Program-made: the position numbers and the translations under genes
The notes under the pieces: model-generated
Seen by the model: the letters and a program-made list of their open reading frames with translations, nothing else
What the model was told of the DNA's origin: nothing
Database searches by the model: none
From: Tetracentron sinense
Lineage: Eukaryota > Streptophyta > Magnoliopsida > Trochodendrales > Trochodendraceae
DNA: 64,000 nt
NCBI GenBank assembly: GCA_015143295.1
Contig: CM026561.1
Coordinates: forward strand, 37,824,875-37,888,874
Reading direction: 5' to 3'
Part shown: one piece after another, positions 1 through 11,984 of the stretch
Layout: each line of letters begins with the position of its first letter
Position numbering within the stretch: the first letter of the stretch is position 1

Positions 1-314
1 TTGCCCAGAGCTATTCCATGGTTCATTTGGAAAGAGAGGAATAGTCGTGTCTTTGATAATTCATCCACTTCAAATACCCGGATTTTATATCGCATTTGGA
101 ACTCGATAGTGAAATGGACTTCAATCAGTCAGTTGGTGTGGAAGTGGAAGTGAGTGATATTTTGTTGTAACGCGTCCGCTTATGTACCTGAGGCATGCTT
201 TATCTTTTGATTTCTTGAGTTTCCATTAATGTAGACATCTTTGTTTACACCTCCGTAAACTGCTTGTGCTTCTTTTGTTATATATATATACTGATATTTA
301 CAGATTAAAAAAAA
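1..314 (+). mobile_element. LINE (L1-type) 3' end, 5' part outside window
   Basis: Frame 1 from base 1 reads about 50 residues ending at a stop near 153. They include the pattern WFIWKERNSRVFDN, which is the C-terminal tail of plant L1-type ORF2 just after the zf-RVT region. A 3' UTR follows, ending in a short A-run at about 306-314. The piece lies in the same orientation as the ABCG gene and sits in the intron before exon 490-774. Its 5' end is outside the window, so its length and target duplication cannot be judged. Confidence 0.8.
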
Positions 315-489
315 ATTAATATTGTGTGCACTGTGCTTTTAGAATCCTAATTTAAACTCCAAGGTGAAGTTAAATAGGATTTCTCATTTAATTCATTCAA
401 TCATTTTCACAAACACCACTTGCTTCAGTGAATCTTAAACATCATTCAAGTGGTTAATTTCTTATCATGAATGAGTTGATCAAATGCAG

Positions 490-2091
490 GGAGAATTTGT
501 CATGAAATCAGAGAGAGGGAGCAAGGCCAATTGGTGGAAGCAGCTCAGCACATTGACTCAGCGGTCTTTCTTAAACATGTCCAGAGACATGGGGTACTAC
601 TGGATAAGGATCATATTCTACATTTTTGTATCAATATGTGAAGGCAGCATCTTTTTCGATGTTGGGACAAGCTACTCAGCAATCTTGGCCAGACAATCTT
701 GTGGTGGATTCATCTATGGATTCATGACATGCATGTCTATTGGAGGCTTACCATATTTCATTGAAGAAATGAAGGTATTTTACATTGGATAAAGAAGTCA
801 TGGCAAAACCATGGAACCAACTTTGTCTAGCATTCAAGGTGACATTTCTTTTAAACAGGTGTTCCATCGTGAAAGGCTCAATGGACATTACGGAAATGCT
901 GTCTTCATCCTATCCAACTTCCTCTCGTCATTTCCTTTCTTGCTCCTGGTGTCTCTCAGTTCAACGACGTTAACCTATTACATGGTGAAATTTCATCCGG
1001 GGCTCTCTCACTATGCATACTCCTGTCTTAATCTTTTCAGCTGCATTTCCGTTATAGAAAGCTGCATGATGATTGTTGCAGCACTGGTACCAAACTCCTT
1101 GATGGGCATCATAGTTGGAGCTGGCATTCTGGTAAGAAAACTACTCATTTAACCTCTTCTCATCACCATCACTGATGGTGTCATCAATGTCCCTTCATTA
1201 TCATTATCTCTAATTATTGTGGATGCAGGGAATTATGATGATGGCATCTGGGTTCTTCCGATTGCTGCCTGATCTTCCAAAATTCTTTTGGCGCTACCCG
1301 ATGTCCTATATCAGTTTTGGATCATGGGCATTACAGGTAAATATTTCTGAAACCTGATTAATATAGACAGCAATTTAAGTTCTATAAGCAGGAGGACATT
1401 GAGTATATATATACGACACATGTAGTCCCGACTATATATCCGACATGTACAGCTGCAGCATTTACAATATGTATAACTCAAAAACCATGTAGTCCCGACT
1501 ATCGGTGCCTCAAAAGGGTCATCATCTTCGTCACATCTTGTTTCCTTTCTAGTGCCCATATAACAAGGCACAATCAGCCCATCTTGGAAATTGGTTGTGA
1601 TCTGTGTGTTTGCCCAAGTACAAAAATTAGAGTACAATTCACACTTACAAAGTCGTAAATGATCCTAAATTTCTTTCTAAGAACTGATGACATCCAACAG
1701 ACGGAATATATCACTATGATAATATGTGATGCAGGGTCAGTACAAGAACGACATGATCGGCCTCGAGTTCGATCCTCTGGTATCTGGTGACCCAAAACTG
1801 AAGGGTGAGCAAGTCATCCAAACGATGTTTGGGATTCAGTTGGATCACTCTAAGTGGTGGGACTTAACTGCTGTCATAGTCATATTCATATCTTACAGAC
1901 TAACGTTTTTCATAGTACTCAAGTTCAAGGAGAAAGCATTGCGATTGTTACACGGGTTTTATGCCAAGATAACTCTCCAACACCTTGACATGAAGTCTTC
2001 ATTCAAGAGGGAGCCAATTATCTCCTCCAAGAGGGACCAACCTCTCCATCCATTACCTTATCAAGAGGGTCTCAGCTCCCCACTCCCTTAG
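490..2091 (+). CDS. ABCG half-transporter, ABCG11 (WBC11)-like, last four exons (5' partial)
   Basis: Exons 490-774, 859-1131, 1229-1336 and 1735-2091 have AG/GT borders and all join in phase 0 (95, 91, 36 and 118 residues, then TAG). The product is the transmembrane half of an ABCG transporter. It has membrane segments around [17 protein letters not shown] and [14 protein letters not shown], two to three hydrophobic segments in exon 2, and a last one at [18 protein letters not shown]. Exon 3 holds the conserved [20 protein letters not shown]. The tail ending in QEGLSSPLP resembles the QEGLNSPIH end of Arabidopsis ABCG11, a plasma-membrane half-transporter that dimerises to export wax and cutin precursors. 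The Walker A, signature and Walker B motifs lie upstream, outside the window. A (CAG)n-like run follows the stop directly. Other ABCG12/15-type paralogues are less likely because of the tail. Confidence 0.88.
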
Positions 2092-3848
2092 CAGCAGCAG
2101 CAGCAACAACAAAACCATGTTCAAGCTTACAAGTTGCAATGGAGTCAAAACAGGATATTGTTTATGGTTTTGTTACTTATGTTTATGGAAATAACAAGGA
2201 ATGATGCAGAATTCTCATTCAAGACTTGTACACACAAAACTGTGTACAAACTGTAGCAGAATATTATATTTATGACTAAAATTTTGGAGGAAAGGTCTCC
2301 AAATTTCCTAATCTATTGTCTCTACTTAATTTATCTATTTCTTTTTGTGTGTCTAAGGTGCTATTATCCTATTCTATCCAAATAAATCATCATACCTAAA
2401 TATTTACATTAACACATTTGGCTAACAAAATACAAGTCGTTTTAATCAAACAGGAACTTCAACATGCAAAAGGAGAATAAGCATTCCTCGAATCCAAGTT
2501 ACCATCTTCTCAAAAACTAGGCATCACCTTACGCATTATCTGTTGACATAAAACGTCGAATGAGCTATGACACTCAGTAAGTAAAATCAATCCTGCTACT
2601 TTAATCCATTCATTACTTTTATTTTAATAGTCATAGTATCAGTTGGTTTTATATCATCGTTACTTACTACATTTCATGTGTAAATCTTTCGGGTTCTATA
2701 TTCCCGATAACTGTTCTTTTTAACAAATTTTCTGCTTGTCATGATTTAGGTTTGGTTTTCTTTTTGTGTAATATCTTTTCCTTTAATAGTCATAACTTCT
2801 TTGTTCGCATTTTTCATCCCGAGCTTAATTATCTTACCTCCCGTCCTCGGACTAAGGATTCATATCCAAACTAAACCGCCCTATCTTGGCACTTACTGGT
2901 CTTTCACGGATTTTGTACCTCAAGGATGATTGCTAGTCGGTAGTTAATCGGATGACCCGCCCCGTCTTTGAACTCACCGGTCTTTCATGGATTTTGTCCC
3001 TCGGAGATGATTGCCAGCGTCATTGACCCGCCCTATCTTGGAACCACATCGGTCTTTCACGGATTTGTCCCTCAAGGATGTTTGTCAAATGACTCGTCTC
3101 GACTTTAGCCTGCCTTTTGTGTCATGCATTTTAGTTAGGTCTTTCTTGTGGTCTGCAAACCTATATTATATCTGAAATCATGCTTTATTACCTCTCGAAT
3201 GAGTCTTGCCTCATGTAGAAGTCTTAAAAGTTCATGTTATCTTTTTCATTTGTCGAGCAATCGTGTCATTTTGACCTTCCACTCTCTTTTATCTGAACTA
3301 TTATTTCAAAAACATTTATCTACAAATTGTGACAACATCATATTATGTCATTGAATCGAAGGTTTTAATATTTAGATTGTATTTCCTATACTTGGCTAAG
3401 TAACTATGGTTTGTATTTTCATACCTATTTATCAGCACACACGCCTTTTTAATTTATAAAATACCTAAATCACATGTATATGGTTGTGAATGTAGTTGAT
3501 GGGTTCCATTTAATTTTTTTAAACTTATATTTGCATTAAAAAAAGTTTTATGCAAGGTATCCAAGTTTTTCTTTGCGCATTCAAGCATTTCTTAGCGTTT
3601 TCTGATTTTTTCTGCCATATTCAACTGATATGCTGATATGTATCCTATATCCGACTTAACAAAACGGCACACAATACCGATATTATGAACCATGACTCTA
3701 TTAGGGCCTTGCCCACCAGTACATAGGGAGCCAAGGAAGTTATTTGATTGAGCTCTGAATGATGGGAAGACATGAGGATGTGAAAGAAGTGGGAGGGGAG
3801 GGTAGGGCAGTGGGGATAATTCCATTTGGTTCTCAATGAAGATTCTAT
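2092..3848. other. Intergenic stretch after the ABCG gene
   Basis: No coding region is recognised. The first 200 bases hold CAG/CAA triplets and AT-rich sequence suitable for a 3' UTR. A degenerate tandem repeat lies at 2876-3110. The rest is AT-rich single-copy-looking sequence up to the poly-T that marks the 3' end of the minus-strand LINE. Confidence 0.5.
2876..3110. repeat. Degenerate tandem repeat, 64-80 bp period
   Basis: Three to four units begin with an ACCCGCC-like word near 2876, 2956, 3027 and (weaker) 3091. Each continues through GGTCTTTCACGGATTTTGT and CCTCAAGGATGATTGC-like blocks. Units have drifted in sequence and length. No protein or known element is recognised. Confidence 0.6.
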
Positions 3849-5511
3849 CTTTTTTTTTTATCGATAATCCATGCAAATATATATAAAAATGAAACAACTA
3901 AGCAAGCTACACTGGTGACTAAAGATGGAAGTTCACGAGATCATGAACCACAAAAAGAAAAGAAAGAAAATAACAAGACACCCATGATAGTCCCCTGTGG
4001 GCAGATTAGGCTAGAAGAAGACCCGTTTTCACCCCTCCCTGTCTAGAAGAGACCCAATCCACAACCAAAGAAACAATGCGAGAACAAATTCTATGGGGAG
4101 ATGAGTGTGAATTGTCAAAAACCCTCTTGTTCCTGTCTTTCCAAATTGCCCATGCTACTGCACCCGGTAGAACCCGCCAAATAGTCATCTTTGAACCATC
4201 CCCACTTACCAATTCCCAGCAAGATAAAAAGTTTAGAAAGGAAGAGAGAAAGACCCACTCCACACCTACTCAGGAGAGAAAGAAACTCCAAACCTCACTT
4301 CAACATGACAATGCAAGAGGAGATGATCCACCGACTCTTCCTCTTGAAGACACATAAAGCATCTGTTAGCCAAACTCCACCCTCTGTTTTTCAAGTGATC
4401 ACATGTGAGAATTTTATTTCAATCCGCATTCCATAGAAAGAAAGATACTTTAAAAGGAAGACTTGGATTCCACACAATCCTATGAGGGAATAGGACGGAT
4501 GGACCAATACCGAGCAATTGAAGTAGAGATCTCACTGAAAACCAGTGTTTTAAAAAGCGTGTGAGGCTTACGCCTCAAGGCTTGCCTCGAGGTGAGGCTG
4601 GAGGAAAACACCTCGAGGCTCAATCAAGAGGCTTAAACTCCATGAGGCATACACCTAATGCCTTGAAACTCGCTTTATGCCTATAGTAAACATCTCATAC
4701 ATTAACTAAAATTAAATATCTAGCCACAACTGAGACTTAAATGTCGGTTTTTTTAAATTTGTTTCAACTAGTAAAAAATAACACTAATTATTTTCCGATA
4801 AGGCATTGAAAATGATGATGGTTATATTGGTTATAATTAACACTTAATTTATTATGTTTAATGTATTAGGATTTTAAAACCATTTGAGTCTAATTCACAC
4901 TATTTCCCTAGTAGACATTGCAAAAATTTGGAGTCAGTACTGGCCTACAATGTCATTAACGTTTTGAATTTTTGTAATATTTTTCTTATATTTTATTTTT
5001 TTGTTAACATGAGAGGGCATGAAACTTTCTTTTGAGGCTTAAGCCTCACACCTCGAGGCTTACGCCTCACGCATCTTGAGGTCCTAACGCCTCGCCTCAC
5101 GCCTTCACGTTTTAAAACATTGCTGAAAACCAACCCTTGTTGCCTCTAGAGTCTAGAACATGATCTACTATCCCGTCCACGAGAGACCGGAAGAGGAGAC
5201 CCCAACCGCTCTAAGAGTCTACCAAACTCGACTATCTCCCAATCATTTAAGTTTCTTCTCAACTTGGGATACCAAACTGCCCCCTCACCTACCCTATCCA
5301 AGCAATCATGCACTGTCGCATTCCTATCTCGGGCTATACGGAAGATAACACCAAAATCATCTTGCAAAGTGGTAGCCCCACGCCACAGGTCCTTCCAAAA
5401 TCTGACCTTAGACCCCTCACCCACCTTATATTTAAAAAATGGAACTACTACATTAGCAGTTGACATGATCCCCTTCCACAGTCCCACTCCATGAGGCCTT
5501 TTAACTTCCTT
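3849..5511 (-). mobile_element. L1-type LINE, ORF2 C-terminal part, interrupted by a hAT-like insertion
   Basis: Read on the minus strand, 5511 to 5146 encodes the post-RT part of plant LINE ORF2 (KVGEGSKVRFWKDLWRG). 4263 to 4006 encodes the last segment (AWAIWKDRNKRVFDNSH). The element ends in a poly-A (poly-T on + at 3850-3858). The reading frame has several stops. A 580-bp inverted-repeat element at 4543-5122 splits it. It abuts another LINE in the opposite orientation near 5512. Confidence 0.8.
4543..5122. mobile_element. hAT-like non-autonomous element, GAGGC-word type, TSD CTGAAAAC
   Basis: Ends are CAGTGTTTTAAAA (left) and TTTTAAAACATTG (right), inverted with one mismatch. A perfect 8-bp direct repeat CTGAAAAC (4535-4542 and 5123-5130) flanks it, as expected for hAT insertions. 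About 120 bp inside each end is packed with GAGGC/GCCTC words, often paired as GAGGCTTACGCCTC. The centre is AT-rich and non-coding. The insertion is inside the minus-strand LINE. A related single end is at 31080-31262. Confidence 0.82.
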
Positions 5512-7860
5512 GGGGACCTAACCCGAGGACTTCCTGTACTTGGAATATTAAGGGTCTAGGTAGACAATGTTGAGAATGTTATATTGTGTGAGTTTTATGT
5601 GAGGGCATTTATGTCCATTAATCTTTATGTTTCTGCTTTCCCTTTGATAGTAAGGGTATATTTGTAACTTGGACTTCTTATAAACATAAGTTAAAGGAGA
5701 CTTACATGTTAAGCACTCACTCTCTTTTTCCATTTCTTCTCTTCTCTTATCGTTCCTTCTCCTTCTTTCTTCTCCATCCAAACCCTAGACCCAAACCTCC
5801 TTTCCAACTTGGTACCAGAGCACTTTACGATCAAAGTGGAGTTCCTTTAAAGTAAAACCAAGGCAACAAAGAGAAGAACAAAGGTTGGCGTCTCTGCCCG
5901 TACGGCTGACATCAACAGCCGTATGGACCAGGTTTTGGTTACCTCATTTTGAAGGTATGATCTGGTAGAGTGTTTTAATGTGACTTTTGGAACTGGTTTC
6001 ATGCAATTTGGGTAAGAATTGAAGAAGTTATGATGTTTTTCCCAAACTATAAAAAAATTCCAAGATTTTTTCCATATTGATAAATCTGGCTGTTCCTCTT
6101 AACTTTAAAGTGTTACATGGGTTTAATCACCCCATATGAACCGTTTTTTATGGAGAATTACTTTAGCAATCACCCCGGGGTGATTGGAACTGTTTTGAGT
6201 GATCTACACTCTTGTTTGTGAAGCATAGTTGATGCCTGCAGTCTTTTTTCTTTTTTTTTTGTGTTTTTTTCCAACTTTGAAGCCTTGGTGTGGTGCTAAT
6301 AGCTGGTCAGATGTTGGGGTGCTATTTCCTTCTTTGTATGGATTGTTGAGAGTTGTCTTTGGTTGGTTGTGGTGGTCTTGGATGGTGTTCTTTGAAGTAA
6401 AGGGTGATTGTTGTGTGTTCCATGCACTCCAAGTGTTTGTAAGAATGTGCTAGTGAGCCAAGTGTTGCTGGTTCACCTTTTATTGTGTGGTTAGTTGTTG
6501 TTGGTAATTTTTGGAAGCATGTCAGAGGTGAATCAATCATTGGAGGGCTACCCAATTAGTGGACTTTATCCAATTGGATCGAGTGGGCACAATGTAGATG
6601 CCCCTAATCAGAAAATCACCATTGTTATGTTGAATGGTCCCAACTACCTATCATGGTCCCAATTGGTGAGGTTATACCTTGATGGAAGAGGTTTAGGGTT
6701 GAGGGAGCTTGGCCTTTCCCCATAGAGGCCTATGAGACTATACTGTGACAACAAGGCAGCCATTAGCATTGCACACAACCCTGTGCAACATGACCGAACC
6801 AAGCATATTGAGGTTGACAGACACTTTATTAAAGAAAAACTCAATTCGGGAATCATTTGTACTCCTTTTGTGAAGACTAGAGACCAACTAGCTGACATCT
6901 TAACTAAAGGAGTAGGGAGACCTCAGTTTCACATCATCATAGGCAAGCTAGGCATGCTAGACATTTTTGCACCAGCTAGAGGGGGAGTGTTGAGAATGTT
7001 ATATTGTGTGAGTTTTATATAAGGGCATTTATGTCCATTCATCTTTATGTTTCTGTTTTCCCTTTGATAGTAAGGGTATATTTGTAACTCGGACTTCTTA
7101 TGAATAGAAGTTAGAGGAGACTTACATGGTAAGCACTCACTCTCTTTTTCCATTTCTTATCCTCTCTTATCTTTCCTTCTCCTTCTTTCTTCTCCATCCA
7201 AACCCTAGAGCCAAACCACCTCCTTTCCAACTGACAGGAGAGGAGAGCTATCCTCGAGGCCTTAATTAAGGAGACGAAGACGGATATCGTGGGGTGCAAG
7301 AGAACAAGTTAGAGGTGGTTGATTGTGGGGTTATCTTGAAGTTGTTGGATAGTAGGAACGTGGAGTGGGTTTATCTTCCGGTAGTGGGGTCATAAGAGGG
7401 GATGATAGTGATGTGGGACTTGAGATTTCTGGAGAAAGTGGATCAGCATGAAGGGGTTTCTTTGCTATATGTGTTGTTCTACGAAGTAAAAGACAAGTTT
7501 AAGTGAGTTTGTTCTTCAATTTACGGCCCAAATTCCAGGTCTTTGTGTGAGGCTTTGTGGAGGGAGCTTGATTTAGGAAGGCTTGTTGTACTCCTTATCA
7601 GATCACAAGCCTATTTTGATGGGGGACTGCAGTAGTTCGCATAGGCTGACTCTGTTCAATTTCAAGAACATGTGGCTTCAAGCTGATGGGTTCATGGAGT
7701 TAGTGCAGTCTTGGTGGGGAGCAATCATCTTTTCAAGGTTGGGTTTTGGTGTAAAGATAAAGACCATTAAGGCCAAGCTTAAGGTCTGGAATATTGAAGT
7801 CCTTGGGAAGATAGGGGTGAAGAAAAAGAAGGTTTTCAAGGTAAGGTTTTGAATGTCGAT
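5512..7860 (+). mobile_element. L1-type LINE, ORF2 endonuclease part, split by a copia element
   Basis: 5534-5567 reads TWNIKGLGRQ, the start of the apurinic endonuclease domain. The frame resumes after the copia insertion (from about 7233) as RRAILEALIKETKTDIV, then KLLDSRNVEWVYLP and GMIVMWDLRF. It ends with SDHKPILM, NFKNMWLQADGF and KLKVWNIEVLGK (7583-7852). Several stops interrupt it. The RT part continues at 11993-14367 and may belong to the same copy; about 150-180 residues between the two parts are not visible. Confidence 0.78.
5568..7232 (+). mobile_element. Ty1/copia LTR element fossil, internally shortened
   Basis: Two LTRs (about 5568-5808 and 6988-7232) both start TGTTGAGAATG and differ at roughly 6% of positions by eye, which suggests an insertion some millions of years old under usual plant rates. 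A methionine-tRNA-type primer site TTGGTACCAGAGC follows the first LTR. A purine tract AGAGGGGGAG precedes the second. The interior keeps a gag N-terminal-like segment (NGPNYLSWSQLVRLYL, about 6495-6720) and the end of RNase H (CDNKAAISIAHNPVQHDRTK, about 6740-6985). Most of pol is absent, so the element is broken. Flanks GACAA and GACAG are a near-perfect 5-bp target duplication inside a LINE. Confidence 0.85.
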
Positions 7861-7884
7861 ATCGCAAGACATGTTGCACCTTAA

Positions 7885-8706
7885 GTAACTATAGTGGGGA
7901 CCAGGAGTGGACCAGGAGTGAGAGTGTCAAATTTCAATTCTGGATAGGGTCGAGAGTGTCGGTATATATTATATATGGGGGGAAGCTATAGTTCACGTAA
8001 TGCGTGAACCACGCAAGGGTATTTGGAGTGACATTCTTATAATTATTACAATTTACAAGAATGCAGGGGGATTCTTAATTTATGGAGAAAAACTAATTTT
8101 ACAAGAATGCCACTCAAAATGGCCTTGTGCAGTGGTTAAATAATCCATGCATTGCATGGTAGTTAGGTTTCCCCTATATATATATATATATATATGAATA
8201 ATTGACAATTCTTGAAAATTACTTATAGATACAAATATAACTTTTTTCACTTTCTAAACTATACGAAAGAATGGATAAAATCATTCATCATTCAAATTTG
8301 TAGTCCTAGTAAACAAGATGACTATTGATATATTACATTTATCCTTCCAAATTCAATTACAACATCACCAACAATTAGCAAACCTTACAAGAATCTTATA
8401 CCTCTGCAAAGGAAAATGAGAAAATACACCCCACTTAACAAGGAAAATGGGGGTAAATTTGATACTTTCACAAAAACCACACTCTCTAAGTAGGTGAAAC
8501 TATGATCTCCTTCATTTTAAACCCCCCGGCTCTCTAAACAGGTGAACCGCGATCTCTAGATCCATAAATTGCACTCTACAGAGACCACAGACCGCGTTAC
8601 AAAAATTGAAATCGCGCTCCCAAGGCAATTTCGCTCTCAAATCGTGAAAACAAGGTTTGAGAGCGGGAGCAAGTAGTAGGTTGAGCGGTTTGGGTTACTA
8701 AGGTCA
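7885..8706. mobile_element. Possible hAT-like element carrying a TA-flanked miniature
   Basis: Near-identical 8-mers CACCTTAA (7877-7884) and CACCTTGA (8707-8714) flank a segment that begins GTAACTATAG and ends with GGGTTACTAAGGTCA. Subterminal GAGTG/GAGCG and CAAATTTCAATT-like words recur in inverted orientation. One TSD mismatch and poorly matched ends make this tentative. The interior otherwise looks non-coding. Confidence 0.35.
7977..8174. mobile_element. 198-bp foldback miniature flanked by TA repeats
   Basis: The left arm starts GGGGGGAAGCTATAG and includes GAGTGACATTCTT. The right arm, read in reverse, starts GGGGAAACCTAAC and includes GAGTGGCATTCTT. Both sides are TATATA tracts, which fits TA target preference (Tc1/Mariner type), but the TA microsatellite prevents proof of a duplication. 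No ORF. Confidence 0.55.
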
Positions 8707-8714
8707 CACCTTGA

Positions 8715-9329
8715 GAAAATAATATATCCCGGGATATATCATTTCGCGAGGAATATATTGCACGCTAAGGAAAAAATTCGGCAAAATGGAACCAAAATGA
8801 AAATTTTCAATGAAACTTTAGGAAAAGTTAATACAAATTTGAGAATCAAAAGTTAAAAAAATACCAACATACATGAGAGATGCAATGGGAAGGGGGCACA
8901 GATGTGCGTTGACAATATTGTATGATTGGCTAATATTGATTAAAAAAACATAAAATGTTTCATTCATCTCAATCAATCATAACACTAAAATTACATACTT
9001 AGAGCTTCATACTTAATACATCCATGATCTAACCCACCCCAAAAGCTACAATCAAAGCACATGAAATTAAGCTAAAGAATTGAAAATTTTGAGTTTCCCT
9101 CAATTTTCTCTCCCTAAAGTAAGAAATTCGAATTTTGAACTTAGAAATCTAGTGTAATAGTATCAAATTGATGCATTTGCACTAATTTAGGACCAATGAC
9201 ACTAATTATGCAAAACTTCATTCTAATTTGAAGAAAATTTTTATCTTTTAGGAAAATTTCACTAAAGGCAATGCAAATGGAGTGCACTTCGACTCTGAAT
9301 GACAAATATAGGTAAATGTGGGTGCCAAA
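8715..9329. other. AT-rich stretch, nothing recognised
   Basis: No conserved coding frame. A short palindrome around TATATCCCGGGATATA lies near 8725-8740. The rest is unremarkable AT-rich sequence up to the 2.15-kb foldback. Confidence 0.5.
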
Positions 9330-11486
9330 CATGGTTGCATAGTTATTAAAGGCGCTGCTTCAGGCGACCACCTAGGCAACCAGGCACTCTGTTGGGCTCA
9401 AGCAACTTACCACCTCAGGCGTTCAGGTGATCATTATTAAATATCTAATATATATAATATTATTATTGTTTAAGAATAGAAATTTTTATTTTATTTGAAT
9501 ATGATAGTTCGGTAAACAAAAAAATGTTATTTTATATATTTTTCATGTCTTTTACAATATAATATATTAGGATTTGTATATCCAACAAAAATAGTTTGCA
9601 GATAAAAGAATAGACGAACAATGTCAAGTATGTTTCTCTCATGTTAACTTGTTCTCTCTCTTAATTGATGAACTAATTATTCTCTCTCCCTCTGTTTATG
9701 GGTGGACCATATAATCCTCATTTTCTTTGTATGGTTGTTAAAGTACAGTTGGGCTCAAGCGGCCCAATAACAAAAAAAAAACTTTAAATATCCCAAATTC
9801 CTTCTAAGACCCCAAAACTCTCATAAACCTATATTTAAAGGGTTTTTAAAAAAAAATTTAAATAAGTCCAGGTTCCATAGTTATATATTTTACTTATCAT
9901 ATATTATTTTTATTACTTGTCTTGAATATAATCGAGAAAAAGAAAGAAATAAGACTTAGAAGTACGACATCTCTCTTCTCCCCCCTCCTTCCTCTCTCTC
10001 TCTCTCTCCTGTTGGGTTGCCGTTGTTGATTTTTATTTCTCTCTATTTTTATCCCCCACAATCCCTCTCTCCCCCCCTTTGAGCAATCATTGTAAAATTA
10101 ATTTTTTATTCCATTTTTTTTTTCAACACTTGATATCCCCCTTTATTATTCTTAAAAATTCTTTAAAAATGGTTCTATCAAAGTGCATCTTAACAACGAT
10201 GTAATTTATATGAATTTAGGGGCCCTTATAAAAGGAAATGCATCATACATAGATCTCATATTAGGGGAAATTTCTGCAACAAAAATTTCATCAGATGACG
10301 CCTCAGGCTTCCATGGGGTCTGTCGCCTTGACAAACTTGCATGGTTGTCAAGGCGACGGACCCCATAGACGCCTAAGGCGGTAGCTTAAGGCACCCAAGG
10401 CGTCGCTTGATGAACTCTTTGCAATAGAAATCTCCCTAATATGAGATCTATGTATGTTGCATTTCCTTGAATAAAGAGCATACACTTCATATAAATTACA
10501 AAATCTCCATTGTCAAGAGGCACTCTGGTAGAACCATCCTTGGAGACAATTTTAGGAATAATAAAAGGGGATTTTAAGCGTTGGGAATAAAAAATGGAAC
10601 AAAAAAGAACAAAGAATCTACAATTGACTGTCGAAATGGGGGAGGAGTGAGGAGGATAAAAAATAACAAAAAAACAACAACAATTTATTTTGGCAGCCAA
10701 ACAGGAGAAGGAGAGAGAGAGATAAAAGGAAAGGGAGAGAGGAGCGAGAGTATAGGATTGAATAGAAAATAGAAATAGTCCGACAGTCAATGTGAATGTC
10801 GAACAAGTGAGAGAAGAGAGGGGAGAGAGGGAGAGGTCGTACCTCTTACTCTTCTTTCTTCCTTCTTGATTATGTCAAAGAAATGTAAGAAAAATTATAT
10901 AATAGGTAAAATATATAATTATGGGGCATGTATTTATTTAAATTATTAAAGTCTCCTTTAAAGATGAGTTTATGAGAGGTGAGAGGTTTGAGGGCCCTAA
11001 AGGAAATTTGGGGCATTGAAAGGTTTTTTTTTTGTCATTGGGCCACTTGAGCCCAATTATATGCTTGGTCATCTAGGTGACGCCTTTAACAACTATGCAA
11101 AAAAAAAAAGATCATATGGTCCACCCACAAACAGAGGAAAAGAGAAAGACCAATTGATCCACCCATTAAGCGAGAGAGAGGACAAGTTAACATGAAGGAA
11201 ACAAATTTGACACCGTTTGTCTCTTCTTTCTTCGTTTAACTGCAAACTTTTTTTGTTGGATATACAAATCCTAATATATTTTATGGTAAAAGAAATTAGA
11301 AGCATTTAAAATAACATATTTTTGTTGACTAAGATATCATATTCAAATAAAATAAATTTGTATACCCTTAAATAATAAAATATTACATATATCAGATTTT
11401 TAGTAATTACCGCCAAGGCGGCTAGTTGTCTAAGCTCAGCAAAGGCAGAGCGTATGGTCGCCTAGGCGACACCTTTAACAACAATG
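9330..11486. mobile_element. Giant foldback, hAT-like, GCCTAGGCG-word type (2.15 kb)
   Basis: The two halves are imperfect inverted copies about a centre near 10336 (GGGGTCTGTCGCCTTGACAA facing TTGTCAAGGCGACGGACCCC). Outer arms are about 9338-9735 and 11092-11486; inner arms reach from there to the centre. Subterminal blocks are dense in GGCG, CGCC and CCTAGG words. Flanks GTGCCAAA (9322-9329) and GTACTAAA (11487-11494) match at 6 of 8. Open frames inside (such as 10386-10790) are low-complexity and match nothing I recognise. A single outer arm recurs as the element at 11586-11984. Confidence 0.65.
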
Positions 11487-11585
11487 GTACTAAAGTGCGT
11501 GATTTCTCAAGAAAATGAAAAAATCCTTCAATCCCTCAAATTTCTTCAAAATCTTCCAACATACAAATGGAAAAGCAGAGGGGGC

Positions 11586-11984
11586 CATATGTTTGTCAAC
11601 ACCAACAATAAGATGGATAGAGAGAGAGAGACCAATTGGTCCACCTGTTGAGCAAGAGAAATGATGAGTTAACAGAAGGGAAACATACTTGGCACCGTTT
11701 GTCTCTTCTTTCTTCTTCTATCTGCAAACCATTTTTTGTTGGATATACAAACTCTGACGTATTATATAGTAAAAGACACGAGAAGTATATAAAATAACAT
11801 GATTTTTTGTTGACCAAACTATCATATTCAAATCAAATAATTTTCATACTCTAAAAATACTAACAATTTTATATATATATATATAGATTTTTAATAATAA
11901 CCGCCTAGGCGGCCAGTCGCCTGAGCCCAACAGAATGCCTGATTGCCTAGGCGACCGCTTGAGGCGATGCCTTTAACAACTATG
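11586..11984. mobile_element. hAT-like element, GCCTAGGCG-word type, about 400 bp
   Basis: A perfect 9-bp direct repeat GAGGGGGCC (11578-11586 and 11984-11992) overlaps the ends, consistent with an 8-bp duplication. The right end reads CCTTTAACAACTATG, so the terminus is CATAGTTGTTAAAGG; the left starts CATATGTTTGTCAAC. Its body is a third copy of the arm seen at 9338-9735 (inverted) and 11092-11486 (direct), including the shared block TTTGTTGGATATACAAA. It sits at the left border of LINE sequence. Confidence 0.72.

Noticed and set aside
6229-6453. 74-codon frame upstream of the gag-like segment
   Set aside because: Leader sequence of the copia fossil, without conserved content.
10386-10790. 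134-codon minus-strand frame, hydrophobic and Ser/Leu-rich
   Set aside because: It lies within the arm of the 2.15-kb foldback; composition explains it and nothing conserved is seen.
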